From: Halotalea alkalilenta
GTDB taxonomy: Bacteria > Pseudomonadota > Gammaproteobacteria > Pseudomonadales > Halomonadaceae
DNA length: 64,000 bases
Assembly: GCF_001648175.1 (NCBI RefSeq)
Contig: NZ_CP015243.1
Coordinates: forward strand, 3,720,001 to 3,784,000
Reading direction: 5' to 3'
The position numbers and the translations under genes are program-made. The stretch's first letter is position 1. Every line of letters begins with the position of its first letter. Positions 1-9,865 of this stretch are shown piece after piece. Below the pieces are notes generated by a model. It made no database searches and was not told where the DNA came from. It worked only from the letters and a program-made list of their open reading frames with translations.

Positions 1-180
1 TGGCGGCCGGGCTCGTTCGACCGCGCCATGCTGTGGTTCCAGCATGCCGAGACGCTGTCGTAGCGCCTGATTCTCAGCTTCCAACACACGGACACGCTGC
101 GTCGCCGCTTCGAGCTCGAGAATGGCTGCATGGGCCCTTCGATCGAGTGCGTCGATCAGCGTATCGAGATGATCTGTCAC
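1..180 (-). CDS. Small coiled-coil protein, partial (runs off left edge)
   Basis: A minus-strand reading frame opens at a GTG at 178-180 and is still open at base 1, so only about 60 N-terminal residues are visible. The peptide begins VTDHLDTLIDALD and continues as an uninterrupted charged, leucine-rich helix with heptad-like spacing (LELEAATQRVRVLEAENQALRQRL), so a coiled coil is likely. A purine-rich GGGGGCAGG stretch lies just upstream of the GTG. An in-frame GTG 18 bases earlier is an alternative start. The look is that of the short SlyX-like or ZapA-adjacent (TIGR02449-like) proteins common in gammaproteobacteria, but no catalytic motif is visible and the C-terminus is missing, so no function is assigned. 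Confidence 0.45.
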   Translation of the reverse strand, partial: MTDHLDTLIDALDRRAHAAILELEAATQRVRVLEAENQALRQRLGMLEPQHGAVERARPP

Positions 181-265
181 CTTGCCTGCCCCCGTTACTA
201 CCACGAAAACGCTTATCCTTTCTGCGCCATGATAGATTAAATCCCTTCGTCGACAAGGGGACACG

Positions 266-793
266 TCATTCATTCACCTTTGGCGCGCAGCGCCGGAGAG
301 TGACGAAGCGATATGCGGGCTGACCTCCATCGGGGCTGCCCTCGACCCGTTCCCGCTCCTCCCACTCGTTCGCATCGAGGATCGGGAAGAAGGTGTCGCC
401 CTCGATCTCGACATCCACCTCGGTGAGATAGAGCCGGCTCGCCCGCCCCAGCGCCTGGGCATAGATCTGCCCTCCACCGATCACCATCAGCTCCTCGACG
501 CCGTCGAGCAGCGCCTGGTGCTCGGCGGCCTCGAGCGCATCAGTCAGACTCGAGCAGACCCGCACGCCGGGATGGGAGAAGCCGGGATCGCGAGTGACCA
601 CCAGATTGAGCCGGTTGGGCAGCGGGCGACCTATGGAGTCGAAGGTCGCCCGTCCCATGATCAGTGGTTTGCCGCTGGTCATCCGCTTGAAGAAGCGCAG
701 GTCCTCGGGCAGGTACCAGGGCAGCTTGCCATCGACACCGATCACCCGGTTGCGCGATAGCGCGGCGATCATCGCGATCCGCGTCGCGCTCAT
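266..793 (-). CDS. folA: Dihydrofolate reductase
   Basis: Reduces dihydrofolate to tetrahydrofolate with NADPH in the cytoplasm, regenerating the cofactor oxidised by thymidylate synthase. The 175-residue product has the DHFR signature: an N-terminal strand [12 protein letters not shown], then [12 protein letters not shown] with the catalytic acid at Asp31 and Trp26 of the mobile loop, then the [17 protein letters not shown] nucleotide-binding segment and VIGGGQIY near residue 120. The ATG at 791-793 overlaps the thyA stop as ATGA, which fixes the start and implies translational coupling. The much longer open frame upstream is only a shadow of thyA. Length is slightly above the 159 residues of the E. 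coli enzyme. Confidence 0.96.
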   Translation of the reverse strand: MSATRIAMIAALSRNRVIGVDGKLPWYLPEDLRFFKRMTSGKPLIMGRATFDSIGRPLPNRLNLVVTRDPGFSHPGVRVCSSLTDALEAAEHQALLDGVEELMVIGGGQIYAQALGRASRLYLTEVDVEIEGDTFFPILDANEWEERERVEGSPDGGQPAYRFVTLRRCAPKVNE

Positions 794-1584
794 ACCGCGA
801 CCTCGGCCTTGATGTGCGGATGGGGATCGTAGCCTTCGATCGCGATGTCCTCGAAGCGGAAAGCGAACAGGTCGTCGATCTCGGGATTCAATACCAGCCG
901 GGGCAGCGGGCGAGGCGACCGTGCGAGCTGCTCGCGAGCCTGGTCGAGATGATTGAGATAAAGATGCGCATCGCCCAGGGTGTGGATGAACTCCCCCGGC
1001 GCCAGCTCGCAGACCTGCGCGACCATCTGGGTCAACAGCGCATAGCTTGCGATGTTGAACGGCACGCCGAGGAAGATGTCGGCGCTGCGCTGATAGAGCT
1101 GACAGGAGAGCCGGCCGTCGGCGACGTAGAACTGGAACAGCGCGTGACACGGCGGCAGCGCCATCTCGTCCACCAGCGCCGGGTTCCAGGCCGAGACCAT
1201 CAGCCGTCGGGAGTCTGGATTACGCTTGATCGAGTCGACCAGCTGAGCGATCTGGTCGACGTGGCCGCCATCCGGACGCGGCCAGCTTCTCCACTGATAG
1301 CCGTAGACCGGACCGAGCTCGCCGTTCTCGTCGGCCCACTCGTCCCAGATTCTCACCCCGTGCTCCTTGAGGTAGGCGATGTTGGTTTCACCACGCAGGA
1401 ACCACAGCAGTTCATGGATGATCGAGCGCAAGTGGAGCTTCTTGGTGGTGACCAGCGGAAAACCCGCGGCGAGATCGAAGCGCATCTGGTGGCCGAACAC
1501 GCTGAGGGTGCCGGTACCGGTGCGATCGCTCTTGCGCGTCCCCTCGTCGAGGACGCGCCGCATCAGGTCGAGATAGGGCTGCAT
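790..1584 (-). CDS. thyA: Thymidylate synthase
   Basis: Methylates dUMP to dTMP using methylene-tetrahydrofolate. The 264-residue length and layout match E. coli ThyA. The N-terminus is [21 protein letters not shown] is the phosphate-binding loop, and [12 protein letters not shown] carries the catalytic nucleophile at Cys146, the same number as in E. coli. The C-terminus ends in AEVAV, close to the usual terminal valine region. It is the upstream partner of folA, with a 4-base stop/start overlap, so oxidation and regeneration of the folate cofactor are encoded together. It lies 24 bases downstream of lgt on the same strand, so lgt-thyA-folA is probably one transcript. Confidence 0.97.
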   Translation of the reverse strand: MQPYLDLMRRVLDEGTRKSDRTGTGTLSVFGHQMRFDLAAGFPLVTTKKLHLRSIIHELLWFLRGETNIAYLKEHGVRIWDEWADENGELGPVYGYQWRSWPRPDGGHVDQIAQLVDSIKRNPDSRRLMVSAWNPALVDEMALPPCHALFQFYVADGRLSCQLYQRSADIFLGVPFNIASYALLTQMVAQVCELAPGEFIHTLGDAHLYLNHLDQAREQLARSPRPLPRLVLNPEIDDLFAFRFEDIAIEGYDPHPHIKAEVAV

Positions 1585-1608
1585 CTGGGGCCTCTCGCTC
1601 GTCCGCGC

Positions 1609-2430
1609 TCAAGGCGCGGACGCGGAATCCGAAGTGGGAGCCGTCCGTGCGCTACGGTCGACCGGTTGGTTACGTGACCAGACCACCAGCAGGATACCGA
1701 TCAGCACCATCGGCACGCAAAGCAGCTGGCCCATGGTCAGCCAGCCGAAGGCGATGAAACCCAGCTGCGGGTCGGGCATGCGGAAGAACTCGGTGATGAA
1801 ACGCAAGCCGCCATAAAGCGCCATGAAAAGGCCCGAGATCAGGCCGCGGCGGCGAGGCTTGCTCGATACCCACCAGAGCACCACGAACAGCACTACCCCT
1901 TCGGTGGCGAACTGGTAGAGCGCCGAGGGATGGCGCATCTCTGGCCCATAGAGGGGGTAGTCGATCGCCCAGGGCAGGTCGCTCACCCGGCCGGGCAGCT
2001 CCTGGTTGATGAAGTTGCCGATCCTGCCGGCGCCGAGCCCCACCGGTACGATCGGTGCGATGAAGTCGGTGAGCTGGAAGAAGGCGAGCTTGTGCCGACG
2101 CGCGAACAGCAGCGCTGCAACCAACACCCCGAGCAGCCCACCGTGGAAGCTCATGCCGCCCTCCCACACCCGCAGGATCCACAGCGGGTCGGCGAGGAAC
2201 TGATCGAAGCCGTAGAACAGCGTGTAGCCAAACCGACCGCCGAGCACTACGCCGAGCGCGCCGTAGAAGATCATATCGCCGACCTGCTGACGGTCGAGGC
2301 CGATCCGCTCGGCGCGAAGCCGCGCCAGCCACCAGGCGGAGACGAAGCCAACCACGTACATCAGGCCATACCAGTGGATCTGGATCGGGCCCAGCGAAAA
2401 CAGGACCGGGTCGAAATCGGGATAGCGCAT
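1609..2430 (-). CDS. lgt: Prolipoprotein diacylglyceryl transferase
   Basis: Inner-membrane enzyme that moves diacylglycerol from phosphatidylglycerol to the lipobox cysteine of prolipoproteins, the first step of lipoprotein maturation. The 273-residue product starts MRYPDFDPVLFSLGPIQIHWYG, contains WEGGMSFHGGLLG, the Lgt signature GAGRIGNFINQE near residue 140, and HPSALYQ, with about seven hydrophobic segments. The ATG at 2428-2430 was preferred over an upstream in-frame ATG ten codons earlier because homologues begin at this point and AGGAG lies about ten bases before it. It sits 24 bases upstream of thyA, as in many gammaproteobacteria. Confidence 0.96.
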   Translation of the reverse strand: MRYPDFDPVLFSLGPIQIHWYGLMYVVGFVSAWWLARLRAERIGLDRQQVGDMIFYGALGVVLGGRFGYTLFYGFDQFLADPLWILRVWEGGMSFHGGLLGVLVAALLFARRHKLAFFQLTDFIAPIVPVGLGAGRIGNFINQELPGRVSDLPWAIDYPLYGPEMRHPSALYQFATEGVVLFVVLWWVSSKPRRRGLISGLFMALYGGLRFITEFFRMPDPQLGFIAFGWLTMGQLLCVPMVLIGILLVVWSRNQPVDRSARTAPTSDSASAP

Positions 2431-2623
2431 GCGGTCATCTCTCCTATCACGGCGCGCCAATGCGCAGGCTTGCTGGGGCCGGCCGGCACCAAATCGCGCA
2501 GGTGGCGAGCCAGCGAAGAGTGCCCGCCCAGCGCGGGCGCCATTCTACCTGGGCAGCCTGATCAAGTCATGGCGCGCCCTCGATCGAGCGCGCATGCGCC
2601 GGGCCTCGACGTACAGGCGCAAG

Positions 2624-2653
2624 AAAGCCTCTCACCACAGGGTGAGAGGCTTT
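2624..2653 (-). terminator. Hairpin terminator downstream of rppH
   Basis: A perfect 13-base inverted repeat (2624-2636 with 2641-2653, arms AAAGCCTCTCACC and GGTGAGAGGCTTT) closes a 4-base loop. It begins 13 bases past the rppH stop on the minus strand, and the arm itself ends in TTT. It is placed to end the rppH transcript before lgt. The 190 bases between it and lgt must then hold the lgt promoter. Confidence 0.75.
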
Positions 2654-2666
2654 CCAGGTGCTCTCC

Positions 2667-3170
2667 TCAGCCCCGGCTGTGCTCTTCGAGCCCCACCGAG
2701 TGATGCAGGCGCGGTGCCAGTTCACGCAGCGCACGCCGGTAGACTTCGCGCTTGAACGACACCACCTGACCGAGCGGATACCAGTAGCTGACCCAGCGCC
2801 AGCCGTCGAACTCAGGGCTGGGCGTCGAATCGAAACAGATCCGCGCTTCGTTGCAGCGCATCTGCAGCAGGAACCATTTTTGCTTCTGGCCAATGCACAG
2901 CGGCTGCGAATGCGTGCGGATCATTCGTTTCGGCAGACGATAGCGCAGCCAGCCACGAGTGCAGGCAATGACGTCGACATCTCGTGCACAAAGGCCGATC
3001 TCCTCCTCCAGCTCACGATAGAGCGCCTGCTGGGGGGTTTCATCGGAATTGATCCCGCCCTGCGGGAACTGCCAAGCGTCCTGCCCCACCCGCCTGGCCC
3101 AGAGCAGCTGCCCTCCAGGGTTGGCGATGATGATGCCAACGTTGGGGCGGAAGCCATCAGGGTCGATCAC
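2667..3170 (-). CDS. rppH: RNA pyrophosphohydrolase RppH (Nudix)
   Basis: Removes pyrophosphate from the 5' end of triphosphorylated mRNA and so starts 5'-end-dependent decay. The 167-residue product begins [17 protein letters not shown], as RppH does, and carries a complete Nudix box at 38-60 (G-X5-E-X7-REUXEEXGU, read as GGINSDE...RELEEEIGL), with WQFPQGGI just before it. [23 protein letters not shown] is typical of the RppH C-terminal half. The start ATG is the first Met. It is divergent from the HAD phosphatase gene. In Pseudomonas the same pair flanks ptsP, but here no ptsP follows and lgt is next. Confidence 0.94.
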   Translation of the reverse strand: MIDPDGFRPNVGIIIANPGGQLLWARRVGQDAWQFPQGGINSDETPQQALYRELEEEIGLCARDVDVIACTRGWLRYRLPKRMIRTHSQPLCIGQKQKWFLLQMRCNEARICFDSTPSPEFDGWRWVSYWYPLGQVVSFKREVYRRALRELAPRLHHSVGLEEHSRG

Positions 3171-3491
3171 GGGTCATACCCCTTATCTCTTTCACCGGTG
3201 CCAGCGCCGGGGCTGATCGTTTGGATCCCGCTCCCCGGCATGCACTGTGATTCTCGACGGTACCGCGCAAGCGGCGGCACCTATTGCAGACATTCTTCCA
3301 CAAAGCGAGAAAGGGCATCAATACGCCTTGCTCCGGGCGAGCGACCGCGGAACGCTTGGGGTAGCATGCGCTAGGAATTCCTCTCAAAACCCGCTCATGG
3401 CGAACATCCGGGAAACGAACGGTTTTCGAAAGGATTTCCAAGCCAAGCATCGCGCTACACATTGCGTTTGAATATTTAGGAGATGACCAAC
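3171..3491. other. Intergenic region between rppH and the HAD gene
   Basis: About 320 bases with no convincing gene. Both neighbours are transcribed outward, so it must hold both promoters. The last 100 bases before the HAD gene are visibly richer in A+T than the coding DNA and include the AGGAG at 3478-3482 used to place that start. Short open frames here lack ribosome binding sites and family-like sequence. Confidence 0.5.
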
Positions 3492-4148
3492 TTGCGACTC
3501 GCAATCTTCGACCTGGACAACACCCTGATCAGCGGCGACAGCGACCATGCCTGGGGAGAATATCTGATTCGCGTCGGCGCAGTGGACGAAGAACGCTACC
3601 GGCGCGCCAACGATGAATACCTGCGCAGCTACGAAGCAGGCACCCTCGACATCGACGACTACCTCTCGTTCTCGCTCCAGCCGCTCGCCCAGCACCCACG
3701 CAAGCTGCTCGAGGCCTGGCGGCGCGACTTCATGGCGGAGGTGATCGAGCCGATGGTGCTGCCCAAGGCCGAGGCGCTGCTCGACCACCATCGGGAGGCT
3801 GGCGATTTCCTGATGATCATCACCGCCACCAACCGATTCGTTACCGCGCCGATCGCCGAGCGCTTCAAGGTCGACGAACTGATCGCGATCGAGGTCGAGG
3901 AGCGCGATGGCGCTTACACCGGCCGAGTCGCCGGCGTACCGAGCTTCCAGCGAGGAAAGGTGACTCGACTAGAGGCTTGGCTCGCCGAGCATCCCGAGAT
4001 CGAGCGCGAAGGCTGCTGGTTCTACAGCGACTCCCGCAACGACCTACCGCTGCTCGAACAGGTCGATCGCCCGGTGGCGGTCGACCCCGACCCGATGCTG
4101 AAAATCGAGGCCGAGCGACGCGGCTGGACGGTGATGAGCCTGCGCTGA
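3492..4148 (+). CDS. HAD-superfamily phosphatase (HAD-IB, SerB-like)
   Basis: Cytoplasmic HAD-type phosphohydrolase of about 218 residues. Motif I is FDLDNT (Asp7 and Asp9 with the start used here), motif II the threonine of IITATNRF, motif III the lysine of FQRGKVTRL, and motif IV SDSRNDLPLL. A four-helix cap (DEERYRRANDEYLRSYEAGTLDIDDY...) is inserted after motif I, as in subclass IB. AGGAG at 3478-3482 directly abuts an ATG at 3483, which leaves no room for initiation there. The TTG at 3492 is nine bases past it and gives the family-like N-terminus MRLAIFDLDNT, so it was chosen. ATG 3483 (three residues longer) remains possible. It is divergent from rppH, as in Pseudomonas. The substrate cannot be read from sequence. 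Confidence 0.85.
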   Translation: MRLAIFDLDNTLISGDSDHAWGEYLIRVGAVDEERYRRANDEYLRSYEAGTLDIDDYLSFSLQPLAQHPRKLLEAWRRDFMAEVIEPMVLPKAEALLDHHREAGDFLMIITATNRFVTAPIAERFKVDELIAIEVEERDGAYTGRVAGVPSFQRGKVTRLEAWLAEHPEIEREGCWFYSDSRNDLPLLEQVDRPVAVDPDPMLKIEAERRGWTVMSLR

Positions 4149-4178
4149 TCAGGTTCGATGGCGCGCCCCTCTTCTTCG

Positions 4179-4703
4179 TCAGTGCTGGAAGCTTTCGCCG
4201 AGCCGCTGACTGAGGCCGGCGACGAACTCGGAGGTCGGCGCGTGCACGGCGTGGAGCCGTGCGATCAGCAGGTTCTCCAGCGTGAAGCGCTCGCTCATCC
4301 CTCGCTTGATCCTCTCGAGCCAGGCCGGCAGCATCGCTAGATTCTCGCGACAGCGATGAGCGTCGGAGAAATCGCTCTCGAAGGCGAGTGCCATCTGGGT
4401 GGAGGGGTCGAGGTTTTCGAGCAGTTGGGTCGCGGCGGCGAGCGCATCGCCGTCGGCATGCTCCCGCGCCTCCTGCTGGAGGATGGGGTAGAGCGTGAAG
4501 TGGCCAAGGCTCAGGTAGTCGAGCAGCTGTTCACTGAAGCGGTCGAGCAGGCCGCGATCGAAAGTGGTGAGGTCGCGATCACAGGCATCATCGAGGGCAC
4601 TGAATGAGAGCAGCAGCTGATGGCGCTGCTCGAGCCAGCGATCGATCACCAGGTTGACGCCACCCCAGCGCTCGACGTTGGAAACATGTTGTTGGATAAG
4701 CAC
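4179..4703 (-). CDS. rsd: Rsd/AlgQ-family anti-sigma70 regulator
   Basis: Binds free RNA polymerase sigma-70 and favours use of alternative sigma factors; in Pseudomonas the homologue AlgQ also affects alginate and siderophore genes. The signature RWGGVNLVIDRWLEQRHQLL is at residues 11-30, followed by LLDYLSLGHFTLYPIL and ERFTLENLLIARLH, the all-helical Rsd layout. The GTG at 4701-4703 was chosen because AGGAG sits six bases before it and because it places RWGG where AlgQ has it. An in-frame ATG 33 bases upstream has a weaker site. The 341-codon open frame containing this gene is mostly spurious. dsbB lies upstream on the same strand, as algQ and dsbH are neighbours in Pseudomonas. Confidence 0.9.
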   Translation of the reverse strand: MLIQQHVSNVERWGGVNLVIDRWLEQRHQLLLSFSALDDACDRDLTTFDRGLLDRFSEQLLDYLSLGHFTLYPILQQEAREHADGDALAAATQLLENLDPSTQMALAFESDFSDAHRCRENLAMLPAWLERIKRGMSERFTLENLLIARLHAVHAPTSEFVAGLSQRLGESFQH

Positions 4704-4939
4704 GTGTCTCTCCTCGACTCGCTTGATCAATCCCATGACTCGCTTGCTGGAAAGGGCGGCATGCCGCCTGCCCTGATCCAAATCCGAACAATCATGATCA
4801 ACCAGCCCCACAGGCGGTGCAAGCGAGCAGCCGCGCGTTTTGGTCGCACCCCGCGAATACGACGAAGCCTCCGGCACGGATGCACGAGGGCTTCTTAAGC
4901 GTGGCCCGGGTTCAACGCGGCCCGGGGACCCGGCACGAC

Positions 4940-5479
4940 TCAGAGCAGGCGTTTGCTCGGCCCGCGCCGGCCGCGGCGCAGCGAAGAGAGGATCAACGCG
5001 ATGCTGATCAATGCCAGCACGGCGAAGCCCATCATCGTCCAGCCGGGCAAGGTGATGCCGAGCCAGATGCCATGGATCTCGGCGCACTCTCCCGAGCCAG
5101 AGAGCACCTGGGAGATCACGCCCCAGAACGGCAGCACCTCGAGCATGTAGTCCAGCCCCGGCCCGCAGGAAGGCACCGCATCGGGCGGCAGGCTCTGCAG
5201 CCACAGGTGGCGCCCGGCCAGTGCGATGCCCGCGCCACTGGTGATCAGCGCCCCCACTCCGTAGACCGCGCCGGCCTTGCCCTTGGGGTTATGGAAGATC
5301 CCCGGCAGCAGCACGAGGAAGGTCGCGATCACCGCGATCCTCTGGAAGATGCACAGCGGGCAGGGCTCGAGTCCCCATAGATGCTCGAGCAGCAGCGCCA
5401 CCGCCATCATCAGGATGCATATCAGTACCCCGAGCAGGCACCAGCCGCGACAAATGATCCGGCTCAGCTTGTCGATCAT
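4940..5479 (-). CDS. dsbB: Disulfide bond formation protein DsbB
   Basis: Inner-membrane quinone reductase that reoxidises periplasmic DsbA. The 179-residue product has four hydrophobic segments (about 12-32, 46-62, 70-90 and 147-167). The first redox pair is in EPCPLCIFQR (Cys40-Cys43), and the second periplasmic pair is Cys105 (PSCGPGLDY) with Cys132 (GECAEIHG), so both essential cysteine pairs are present. The arginine after CPLCIFQ is the conserved quinone-site residue. The C-terminus is a basic tail (RRGRRGPSKR). It lies 75 bases downstream of gshA and upstream of rsd, all on the minus strand. No thioredoxin-like dsbA is in the window. Confidence 0.95.
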   Translation of the reverse strand: MIDKLSRIICRGWCLLGVLICILMMAVALLLEHLWGLEPCPLCIFQRIAVIATFLVLLPGIFHNPKGKAGAVYGVGALITSGAGIALAGRHLWLQSLPPDAVPSCGPGLDYMLEVLPFWGVISQVLSGSGECAEIHGIWLGITLPGWTMMGFAVLALISIALILSSLRRGRRGPSKRLL

Positions 5480-5554
5480 GATTCAAAGATCTTCCATGTC
5501 ATGAGAAGTGTTCGGATAAAGGGTCCAGCGGCGCCCACCGCCGGACGCTCAGCC

Positions 5555-7150
5555 TCAGGCGCGCTTGGCGACGGCCTCGGCCCGGGCGAAGTAGCCGGCC
5601 AGGTACTCACCGAAGGAGAGCTCGTCGTCGGCTTCGATATCGCGCTGCTGGATCAGCGAGGTCTCGACGAGTTGGTCGAGCAGCGCCTCGCGGGCACGAT
5701 CCATCGGCGTGCCGAGGAACTCGGCCGCCTGCTCCCTGGCCCGCTCGAGGGTCCAATCGATGAAATCCTCACCCTCGCGCGACAGCGCGGCGAATATCTC
5801 TCCCGCCGGCGTCAGCGCGGGATCGCCGATCCGCGGTGCGAGCGCTTCGACCGCGTCCCCGTGCGGCGTATTGCGTTCGGCAAGATCGAGCAGCCCCGCG
5901 GCGGCGCGCAGCTCATCGAAGAGCCGCCCGCCCGCCTCGGCGAGCGAAAGCGCCCCGTCCTCGAACTCGAGCATCAGGCCTGGATCCCGTCCTTGCGTGA
6001 CCACCCGGGCGCGGTTGGCATCGAGTCGCGCGCACTCGACCGCACCGATCGGCGCGTCGTCGGCGAGCAGGCAGCGAATCAGGAAGGCGTCGAGGAAGCG
6101 GATCTGGGTTTCGTCGATGCCAAGCGGCAGCAGCGGATTGATATCGAGACAGCGTACCTCGATGTACTCGACACCATCGGCCTCTAGCGCCTGGGTCGGC
6201 GTCTGGTTATGGCGCGCCACCCGCTTGGGCCGGATGTCGCTGTAGTACTCGTTCTCGATCTGCAGGATGTTGGCGTTGAGCTGCTGCCACTGCCCGTCGA
6301 CCTCGACCCCGGTGCGCTGGTAGTCCGGCCAGGGCGTGCTCACCGCATGACGCAGGGTATCGACGTACTCGTCGAGCGAGTCGAAGCAGACCTTCAATTG
6401 GTCCTGGACCTTGTTGTGGTAGCCGAGATCGCTCATCCGCAGGGTCGAGGCATGCTCCGACACCAGCGTTCGTCGCCCCAGCGCCTCGAAGCCCTCGACC
6501 TTGCGCCCATCGAGGAAGCTGCGATCGAAAGCGGGCGAGGCGCCGAACAGGTACATCAAAAGCCAGCTGGTGCGGCGGAAGTTACGGATCAGCCGGAAGT
6601 AGCCTTGGGAGCGATACTCACAAAGCGCAATTCCCGACTTTCCTTCGAGCGCGGCCAGCTCGCGCCACATCGCGTCAGGCAGCGAGAAGTTGTAGTGAAT
6701 GCCGGCGATCGACTGCATGATCCGCCCGTAGCGCACGTCGAGGCCACGCCGGTAGACCTGCTTCATCCGCCCGGTATTGGAGTTACCGAAGTCAGCGATC
6801 GGGACGCTCGCGTTGCCGTCGAGCCAGGCAGGCATGCTGGCAGGCCAGATCAGCTCGTCACCCAGCTGGCGATAGCTGAAGCGGTGCAGGTCGGCGAGGA
6901 AGTCGAGCGCGTCACTCGGCCGAGAGTAGACCGGAGTGACGAACTCGAGCAGCGCCTCGGAGTAATCCGTCGTGATGTAGGGGTGGGTGAGCTTGGAGCC
7001 CAGCTGACGCGGATGGGGCAGCTGGCTGATCCTGCCGAGCGGGTCGACGCGCAGGCCCTCTTTCTCGATACCGCGGCGGATACGACCGGTCCTGCCCTGG
7101 CGCACCGGCGCCTCGAGACCCGCGACGATTCGGGCGAATTGTTCCGACAA
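5555..7150 (-). CDS. gshA: Glutamate-cysteine ligase
   Basis: ATP-dependent first step of glutathione synthesis, joining the gamma-carboxyl of glutamate to cysteine. The 531-residue length is that of the proteobacterial type 1 enzyme. Recognisable segments are the N-terminal GIEKEGLRV, then THPYITTDYSEALLEFVTP, the metal and substrate region HYNFSLPD, and the long ENEYYSDIRPKR and VEYIEVRCLDINP motifs. The ATG at 7148-7150 is the first Met and matches family N-termini (MSEQFARIVAGLE). About 200 bases separate it from tex, which is upstream on the same strand, so it likely has its own promoter. gshB is not in the window. Confidence 0.96.
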   Translation of the reverse strand: MSEQFARIVAGLEAPVRQGRTGRIRRGIEKEGLRVDPLGRISQLPHPRQLGSKLTHPYITTDYSEALLEFVTPVYSRPSDALDFLADLHRFSYRQLGDELIWPASMPAWLDGNASVPIADFGNSNTGRMKQVYRRGLDVRYGRIMQSIAGIHYNFSLPDAMWRELAALEGKSGIALCEYRSQGYFRLIRNFRRTSWLLMYLFGASPAFDRSFLDGRKVEGFEALGRRTLVSEHASTLRMSDLGYHNKVQDQLKVCFDSLDEYVDTLRHAVSTPWPDYQRTGVEVDGQWQQLNANILQIENEYYSDIRPKRVARHNQTPTQALEADGVEYIEVRCLDINPLLPLGIDETQIRFLDAFLIRCLLADDAPIGAVECARLDANRARVVTQGRDPGLMLEFEDGALSLAEAGGRLFDELRAAAGLLDLAERNTPHGDAVEALAPRIGDPALTPAGEIFAALSREGEDFIDWTLERAREQAAEFLGTPMDRAREALLDQLVETSLIQQRDIEADDELSFGEYLAGYFARAEAVAKRA

Positions 7151-7353
7151 GGATGTGCACCTTCTCTAAGTCAGCGCGGATCGAACCCGACGCCACGCTG
7201 TCGCGCGGCGCAACGACCCGCGCCCTCGGGATCCAGGATCCTGTCCGATCCGATGAACGAACGGAACGGGACCAAATTGGCACTCATTATGAATACGCGC
7301 CGTGGGCTTTCAAGCTTCGTTGCAGATTCGTCGCCACTCTTCGACGCTATCGC

Positions 7354-9735
7354 TCAACGATCCCGCTTGGTCGCTCCCGCTTTGAGCAGCGCAGCACCGA
7401 GCGCGCCCATCGGCGCGCTGCCCTCTCGCGGCTCGTCGCGTCCCGGCCGACGGCGGTCGTCGCCGCGGCGCTCACCCCGGGCCTGCGCAGGCTGGCGCTC
7501 GGCACGCTCGGAGAGTCGCATGGTCAGCGCAATGCGCTTGCGCGGCACATCGACCTCGAGCACCTTGACCTTGACGATGTCGCCGGCCTTGACCACTTCG
7601 CGTGGGTCCTTGACGAAGCGCTCGGACAGCGCGGAGATATGCACCAGCCCATCCTGGTGCACACCGATGTCGACGAACGCACCGAAGTTGGTGACGTTGG
7701 TGATCACTCCTTCGAGCACCATGTCGGGCGACAGATCGGAGAGCTTCTCGACCCCTTCCTTGAACTCGGCGACGGCGAACTGCGGACGAGGATCGCGCCC
7801 CGGCTTGTCGAGCTCCTTCAGGATATCGGTGATGGTCGGCACCCCGAAGCGCTGGTCGACGAACTCTGCGGGATCGAGCTTCTTGAGGAAGGCGCTGTCA
7901 CCGATCAGGCTACCCTTGTCGCGCCCGGCACGAGCGGCGATGCGCTCGACCACCGGGTAGGCTTCGGGGTGGACGCTGGATGCATCGAGCGGGTCGTCAC
8001 CGTTCATGATCCTGAGAAATCCCGCGCACTGCTCGAAGGTCTTCGGTCCAAGCCGGCTGACCTCGAGCAGCGCACGTCGGCTTCTGAACGCGCCGCGCTC
8101 GTCGCGGGCGGCGACGATATTGGCAGCGAGCGTCGAGTTCAGCCCCGAGACTCTCGCCAGCAGCGCGGGAGACGCAGTGTTGAGATCCACGCCGACCGCG
8201 TTGACGCAGTCCTCGACCACCGCGTCGAGCGCGCGGGCGAGCTGGAGCTGGGAGACATCGTGCTGGTACTGGCCGACACCGATCGACTTAGGCTCGATCT
8301 TGACCAGCTCGGCCAGCGGGTCCTGCAGCCGGCGGGCGATCGATACCGCGCCGCGCAGGGTCACGTCGAGCCCGGGGAACTCACGCGCCGCGTACTCGGA
8401 GGCCGAATAGACCGAAGCGCCGGCCTCGCTGACCACCACCTTGCCGACCGGGCGCCCCTCCACCGGTGGCAGCTCACGGATCAACGCCTGGGCGAGGCGA
8501 TCGGTCTCACGGCTGGCAGTACCGTTGCCGATCGCAATCAACTCGACGCCATGCTGCGTGCAAAGCCGGGCAAGCGTGGCGAGAGATTCGTCCCAGCGAT
8601 TGTGCGGCGCGTGGGGATAGATGGTCGCGGTATCGACCAGCTTGCCGGTGGCATCGATCACCGCCGCCTTGACCCCGGTGCGCAGCCCCGGATCGAGCCC
8701 CAGCGTCGCCCGCGCGCCCGCTGGTGCGGCGAGCAGCAGGTCCTTGAGGTTGGCGGCGAACACCCCGATCGCGCCCAGTTCGGCCTGCTCGCGCAAGCGC
8801 GAGAACAGCTCGGTTTCAAGGCTGGTGTAAAGCTTCACACGCCAGGTCCAGCGCACCACCTCGGCCAGCCATCGGTCTGCCTTGCGCCCCTGGTCACGAA
8901 TACCCACCGTGCGGGCGATCTCGATCTCGGCAGGGTGCACCTTGGCCTGCGCCTCGTCGGGCAGCGTCAAGCTCAGGCTCAACACGCCCTCGTTGCGACC
9001 GCGGAACATCGCCAGCGCCCGATGCGAAGGCACCAAAGCCAGGCGCTCGGTATGCTCGAAGTAGTCGGAGAACTTGGCGCCCTCCTGCTCACGTCCCTTG
9101 ACCACGCGCGCATTGAGCTCGCCCTCGTCCCACAGCCGGTCGCGCAGTCGGGCGAGCAGTTCGGCATTCTCGGAGAAACGCTCCATCAGGATCTGCTTCG
9201 CACCATCGAGCGCCGCCTTGACGTCGGCCAGGGCGATCGATTCGCCATCATCGTTGGTGAGCGCCTTGGAGGCCGTGACGTAAGGCTCGGCGGCCTCCTC
9301 GGGATCGAGGCCCGGATCGTTGAGCAAGGCATCCGCCAAGGGCTCGAGCCCCGCCTCGCGGGCAATCTGCGCCTTGGTACGACGCTTCTTGCGAAACGGC
9401 AGGTAGAGATCCTCGAGCCGCTGCTTGGTCTCGGCACCGCGCAGCTGGCGCTCGAGCGCGGGGTCGAGCTTGCCCTGCTGCGCGATCTCCTCGATCACCG
9501 CGCGCCGCCGCTCCTCCAGTTCGCGCAGATAACGCAGCCGCTCCTCCAGGGTACGCAGCTGGCTATCATCGAGACCGCCCGTGACCTCCTTGCGATAGCG
9601 CGAGATGAACGGCACCGTCGCCCCTTCGTCGAGCAGCGCGATGGCGGCGACCACCTGCTGGGGGCGAACATCGAGCTCAGCGGCAATGCGCGCGGAGATG
9701 ACGGCGGAAAGATCGAGCGTTTGGCGGTCAATCAT
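7354..9735 (-). CDS. tex: Transcription accessory protein Tex (S1 RNA-binding)
   Basis: Nucleic-acid-binding protein of the Tex/YhgF family, associated with the transcription machinery. The 793-residue product shows the expected order: N-terminal helical region with [50 protein letters not shown], a YqgF/RNase H-like domain ([17 protein letters not shown]), helix-hairpin-helix repeats ([23 protein letters not shown]), and a C-terminal S1 domain ([31 protein letters not shown]). After S1 comes a low-complexity basic tail rich in R, G and D. The ATG at 9733-9735 gives the family N-terminus [10 protein letters not shown]. The longer open frame beyond it crosses the pckA terminator and is not coding. 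Confidence 0.95.
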   Translation of the reverse strand: MIDRQTLDLSAVISARIAAELDVRPQQVVAAIALLDEGATVPFISRYRKEVTGGLDDSQLRTLEERLRYLRELEERRRAVIEEIAQQGKLDPALERQLRGAETKQRLEDLYLPFRKKRRTKAQIAREAGLEPLADALLNDPGLDPEEAAEPYVTASKALTNDDGESIALADVKAALDGAKQILMERFSENAELLARLRDRLWDEGELNARVVKGREQEGAKFSDYFEHTERLALVPSHRALAMFRGRNEGVLSLSLTLPDEAQAKVHPAEIEIARTVGIRDQGRKADRWLAEVVRWTWRVKLYTSLETELFSRLREQAELGAIGVFAANLKDLLLAAPAGARATLGLDPGLRTGVKAAVIDATGKLVDTATIYPHAPHNRWDESLATLARLCTQHGVELIAIGNGTASRETDRLAQALIRELPPVEGRPVGKVVVSEAGASVYSASEYAAREFPGLDVTLRGAVSIARRLQDPLAELVKIEPKSIGVGQYQHDVSQLQLARALDAVVEDCVNAVGVDLNTASPALLARVSGLNSTLAANIVAARDERGAFRSRRALLEVSRLGPKTFEQCAGFLRIMNGDDPLDASSVHPEAYPVVERIAARAGRDKGSLIGDSAFLKKLDPAEFVDQRFGVPTITDILKELDKPGRDPRPQFAVAEFKEGVEKLSDLSPDMVLEGVITNVTNFGAFVDIGVHQDGLVHISALSERFVKDPREVVKAGDIVKVKVLEVDVPRKRIALTMRLSERAERQPAQARGERRGDDRRRPGRDEPREGSAPMGALGAALLKAGATKRDR

Positions 9736-9801
9736 GGCACCTAAGTCTTCCTGGTTGCGACGAGCGCCGATTAGACCACTTTTGGCCGCCGCGGGCCAAA
9801 A

Positions 9802-9846
9802 CGCGCAAGCCCCGATTGCGCCGGTGGCACAATCGGGGCTTGCGCG
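9802..9846 (-). terminator. Rho-independent terminator of pckA
   Basis: A perfect 17-base inverted repeat (9802-9818 with 9830-9846, around an 11-base loop) starts 20 bases beyond the pckA stop on the minus strand. On that strand the hairpin is followed by TTTT (complement of 9798-9801). The location between pckA and tex and the T-run support a true terminator. Confidence 0.85.
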
Positions 9847-9865
9847 GTAATGCTCGAGTCGGGCT

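Noticed and set aside
4704..5204. N-terminal 167-codon extension of the rsd open frame
   Set aside because: It overlaps dsbB on the same strand in another frame and is not Rsd-like. The GTG at 4703 has the ribosome binding site and the right N-terminus.
7153..9744. Very long plus-strand open frame opposite tex
   Set aside because: It is antisense to the whole tex gene, which has clear domains. GC-rich codons on one strand leave the opposite strand free of stops. The peptide is low-complexity with no recognisable motif.
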